Positions 62,621 through 64,000 of a DNA stretch of 64,000 nt are shown here, one piece after another. Numbering within the stretch: the stretch's first letter is position 1; every line of letters begins with the position of its first letter. The notes beneath the pieces were generated by a model that saw only the letters and a list, made by a program, of their open reading frames with translations, had not been told where the DNA came from and searched no databases. Position numbers and translations under genes: made by a program. The stretch is from Longimicrobiales bacterium (lineage in GTDB: Bacteria > Gemmatimonadota > Gemmatimonadetes > Longimicrobiales > Gaopeijiaceae): assembly GCA_951813395.1 (NCBI GenBank), contig OX638356.1, positions 124,001-188,000 on the forward strand, given 5' to 3'.

Positions 62621-63048
62621 GAGCGCTTCCCGTCCCCGGGGCTCACACCCAGCAGCCCCGCAACTTTTCCCTGGACATCGATGATGATGCGCGCCTTGCG
62701 GAGTTCCTCGCGCAACCGCGCGTTCTCCCGCTCCAGCTTCCGCACCTTCTTCGCCTCACGCTTCCCGCCCGACGGCCTCGGGCCGCGCTTCTTCGCCAGC
62801 CTCCGCAGCGACCCCTCCCGCGCCGCCTTCCGCCACGACGACAGGTGCGAGCTGTACAATCCCTCGCGCCGAAGCAGCTCTCCGATCTCTCCCGGCGTAT
62901 CGCAGGCGTCCGCCTTCTCCACGATCGAAAGCTTGTACGCCGCCGTGAACCGCCGCCGCGTCGCCTTTGCCGACACCTCCGGATCCGGCCGGGCTGCCGC
63001 GCTTCGCTTGCCCTCCCCCGAAGAGAGGGGCGTTCCGTTCACCTTCAT
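62617..63048 (-). CDS. IS3-family orfA
   Basis: 143 residues from ATG 63048 (AGGAGAAGG). HTH RFTAAYKLSIVEKADACDTP, GEIGELLRREGLYSSHLSSW, then a coiled-coil tail KKVRKLERENARLREELRKA. Ends inside orfB. Confidence 0.9.
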   Translation of the reverse strand: MKVNGTPLSSGEGKRSAAARPDPEVSAKATRRRFTAAYKLSIVEKADACDTPGEIGELLRREGLYSSHLSSWRKAAREGSLRRLAKKRGPRPSGGKREAKKVRKLERENARLREELRKARIIIDVQGKVAGLLGVSPGDGKRS

Positions 63049-63181
63049 TCCTTCTCCTCGTTCCATTCTGCATCTCTCTGCCTCGCCCTACTCTAATCTC
63101 TCTCTCCTCTCCTGTCTCGCGCGTGTTGGCAGAGAGGGAGGCTCGGTGTCAGGTGATTACCGCACTTGGGCACACCTACCG

Positions 63182-63889
63182 CTACGTCAGCGATTCGAGC
63201 ACCTTCGTCGTAATCCTCTTTTTGCCGCCCGTTTCTCGTACCCACCGGCGCAGTTTCTTCTGAGATTCCTGACGATCATCCAGCTGCTGCAACACATGGG
63301 CTGCTATTCCGGTAATCGAGAAATCTCCACATTGCGCGCAATTCACGAAAACCGCATCGCGAACTCCCGCATCGTCCTGATCCTGTCTCTTGAAGCTAGG
63401 TTCCTCGCAGAGATCACAGGGCACAGACCGACTATCCGTTGTACCTCTGCCGACGCTTGGATGACTCTTAGTCAATTTTTCGACTCCCTCCATTGACTCA
63501 ACCTTTCTGACGCGATCCCACTTGCCCTTGCTCGGCCTTACTTGGTCCGCGTCCTCCAACCGCTTCAACGTGGAAAACACCACTGCCCGGAAGTTGTCTG
63601 ATTCGGTTGTGATCCCACCCTTCAGGAGCCCGTCTGCGATGGTCCTCGAACTAGACGGGCCATAGTCGTCAAGGAAAGCGAGGATCGCCCCACCCACGCT
63701 CATCCTCGCATACGCTCCTACCTCGCCCTTGACCCGCTCCTCCTCTTTGAGCGTCGCGATGGTGACCTGCAGGCTCTGTCGCTTGCTTCGGAGCCGCTCT
63801 GCTTGACGTTCCAATCGGGCAATCTGTCCCGTCGTTGCCTCTAGCTTCCTCACCATCAGGTTAATGGTCGCCGCCAAGCTGTCCGTCAT
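63182..63889 (-). CDS. Coiled-coil / winged-helix / zinc-ribbon protein
   Basis: 235 residues. N-terminal coiled coil (about 8-52), winged-helix-like domain (about 60-125, SVGGAILAFLDDYGPSSSRT IADGLLKGG), then a Cys4 ribbon CDLCEEP ... NCAQCGDFSI. Looks like a cytoplasmic regulator. The end lies next to the IS3 region and may be shortened. Family unknown. Confidence 0.62.
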   Translation of the reverse strand: MTDSLAATINLMVRKLEATTGQIARLERQAERLRSKRQSLQVTIATLKEEERVKGEVGAYARMSVGGAILAFLDDYGPSSSRTIADGLLKGGITTESDNFRAVVFSTLKRLEDADQVRPSKGKWDRVRKVESMEGVEKLTKSHPSVGRGTTDSRSVPCDLCEEPSFKRQDQDDAGVRDAVFVNCAQCGDFSITGIAAHVLQQLDDRQESQKKLRRWVRETGGKKRITTKVLESLT

Positions 63890-63947
63890 GATTGCCTCCC
63901 CTTCTTGTTGCGAGTATGAGTGCAGGCCGCTACGTTGCCCTAGGAAA

Positions 63948-64000
63948 TCCCCCCGGCGGGACTTGAACCCGCGACCTCGCGTTTGGAAAACGCGCGCTCT
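63948..64000 (-). tRNA. tRNA-Gly (UCC), 3' part only
   Basis: Minus strand shows the anticodon arm CGCGT-TTTCCAA-ACGCG (anticodon TCC), a 5-base variable loop, T-arm GCGGG-TTCAAGT-CCCGC, the 3' acceptor strand CGGGGGG and discriminator A at 63948. CCA is not encoded. The 5' half is outside the window. Confidence 0.85.

Larger units (their letters stand above)
61583..63048 (-). mobile_element. IS3-family element 2 (coding part)
   Basis: orfA and orfB overlap by ATGA. The outer ends are probably near 61550 and 63170, where inward-facing sequences share a GAGCC(C)TCC segment, but no clean inverted repeat or target duplication is visible, so only the coding span is given. Confidence 0.8.

Noticed and set aside
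61754-63496. 580-codon plus-strand frame
   Set aside because: Antisense to the IS3 orfA/orfB pair with intact DDE residues.
1-64000. CRISPR array or rRNA genes
   Set aside because: No regularly spaced repeat-spacer pattern beyond the three-unit 23-bp array, and no conserved rRNA stretches seen.

Overview
The window looks like chromosomal DNA of a high-GC, Gram-negative-type bacterium. Numerous Sec and lipoprotein signals, a TonB-plug-like protein, an M14 lipoprotein carboxypeptidase, DUF1028, and above all a large set of secreted 6-bladed beta-propeller proteins carrying a GEGPGEF-like loop make Gemmatimonadota (Palauibacter-like or relatives) my best guess. No rRNA or marker gene is present to prove it.

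Layout. 1-4.6 kb: partial Hsp70-like gene, small membrane protein, thymidine kinase, M14 carboxypeptidase, VapBC-type pair. 4.7-10.4 kb: small lipoprotein, three propeller genes, and a 763-bp direct duplication carrying a carboxypeptidase-regulatory/plug-like gene. 10.4-17.5 kb: methyltransferase, a sugar dehydrogenase-DUF1028 fusion, a potassium channel with short RCK domains, an AAA/DUF4143 ATPase and an LCAT-like hydrolase. 17.5-24 kb: four intact propeller genes and one broken one. 24-28 kb: HTH protein, VOC protein, a decayed HigBA-like module between direct repeats, a broken XRE-ImmA gene and a serine hydrolase. 28-33 kb: two propeller genes with a 35-codon peptide gene between them; the upstream one is split at its 5' end by an IS3-family element. 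33-38.6 kb: a minus-strand gene set (redoxin, Cys-rich secreted peptide, propeller lipoprotein, thioredoxin-like lipoprotein) facing a second Cys-rich peptide, a membrane protein and an ECF sigma/anti-sigma pair. 38.6-64 kb is accessory: HipA-like kinase, ImmA/IrrE proteins, an AbiJ-like protein, a HEPN-like gene split by an IS630 element, a PIN-like protein, GIY-YIG protein, Bor-like lipoprotein, two more propellers, a YefM/ImmA/DUF4411 module, and live or decayed IS3, IS21, IS630 and ISL3 elements. A partial tRNA-Gly lies at the right edge.

The most unusual theme is the propeller family: thirteen copies in 64 kb, highly diverged, several translationally coupled to small lipoproteins, tiny Cys-containing peptides or thioredoxin-like lipoproteins. 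I read this as a possible envelope peptide/redox system. That function is inference. The second theme is mobile-element damage that can be undone on paper: in two cases removing an IS and one target duplication restores a reading frame exactly.
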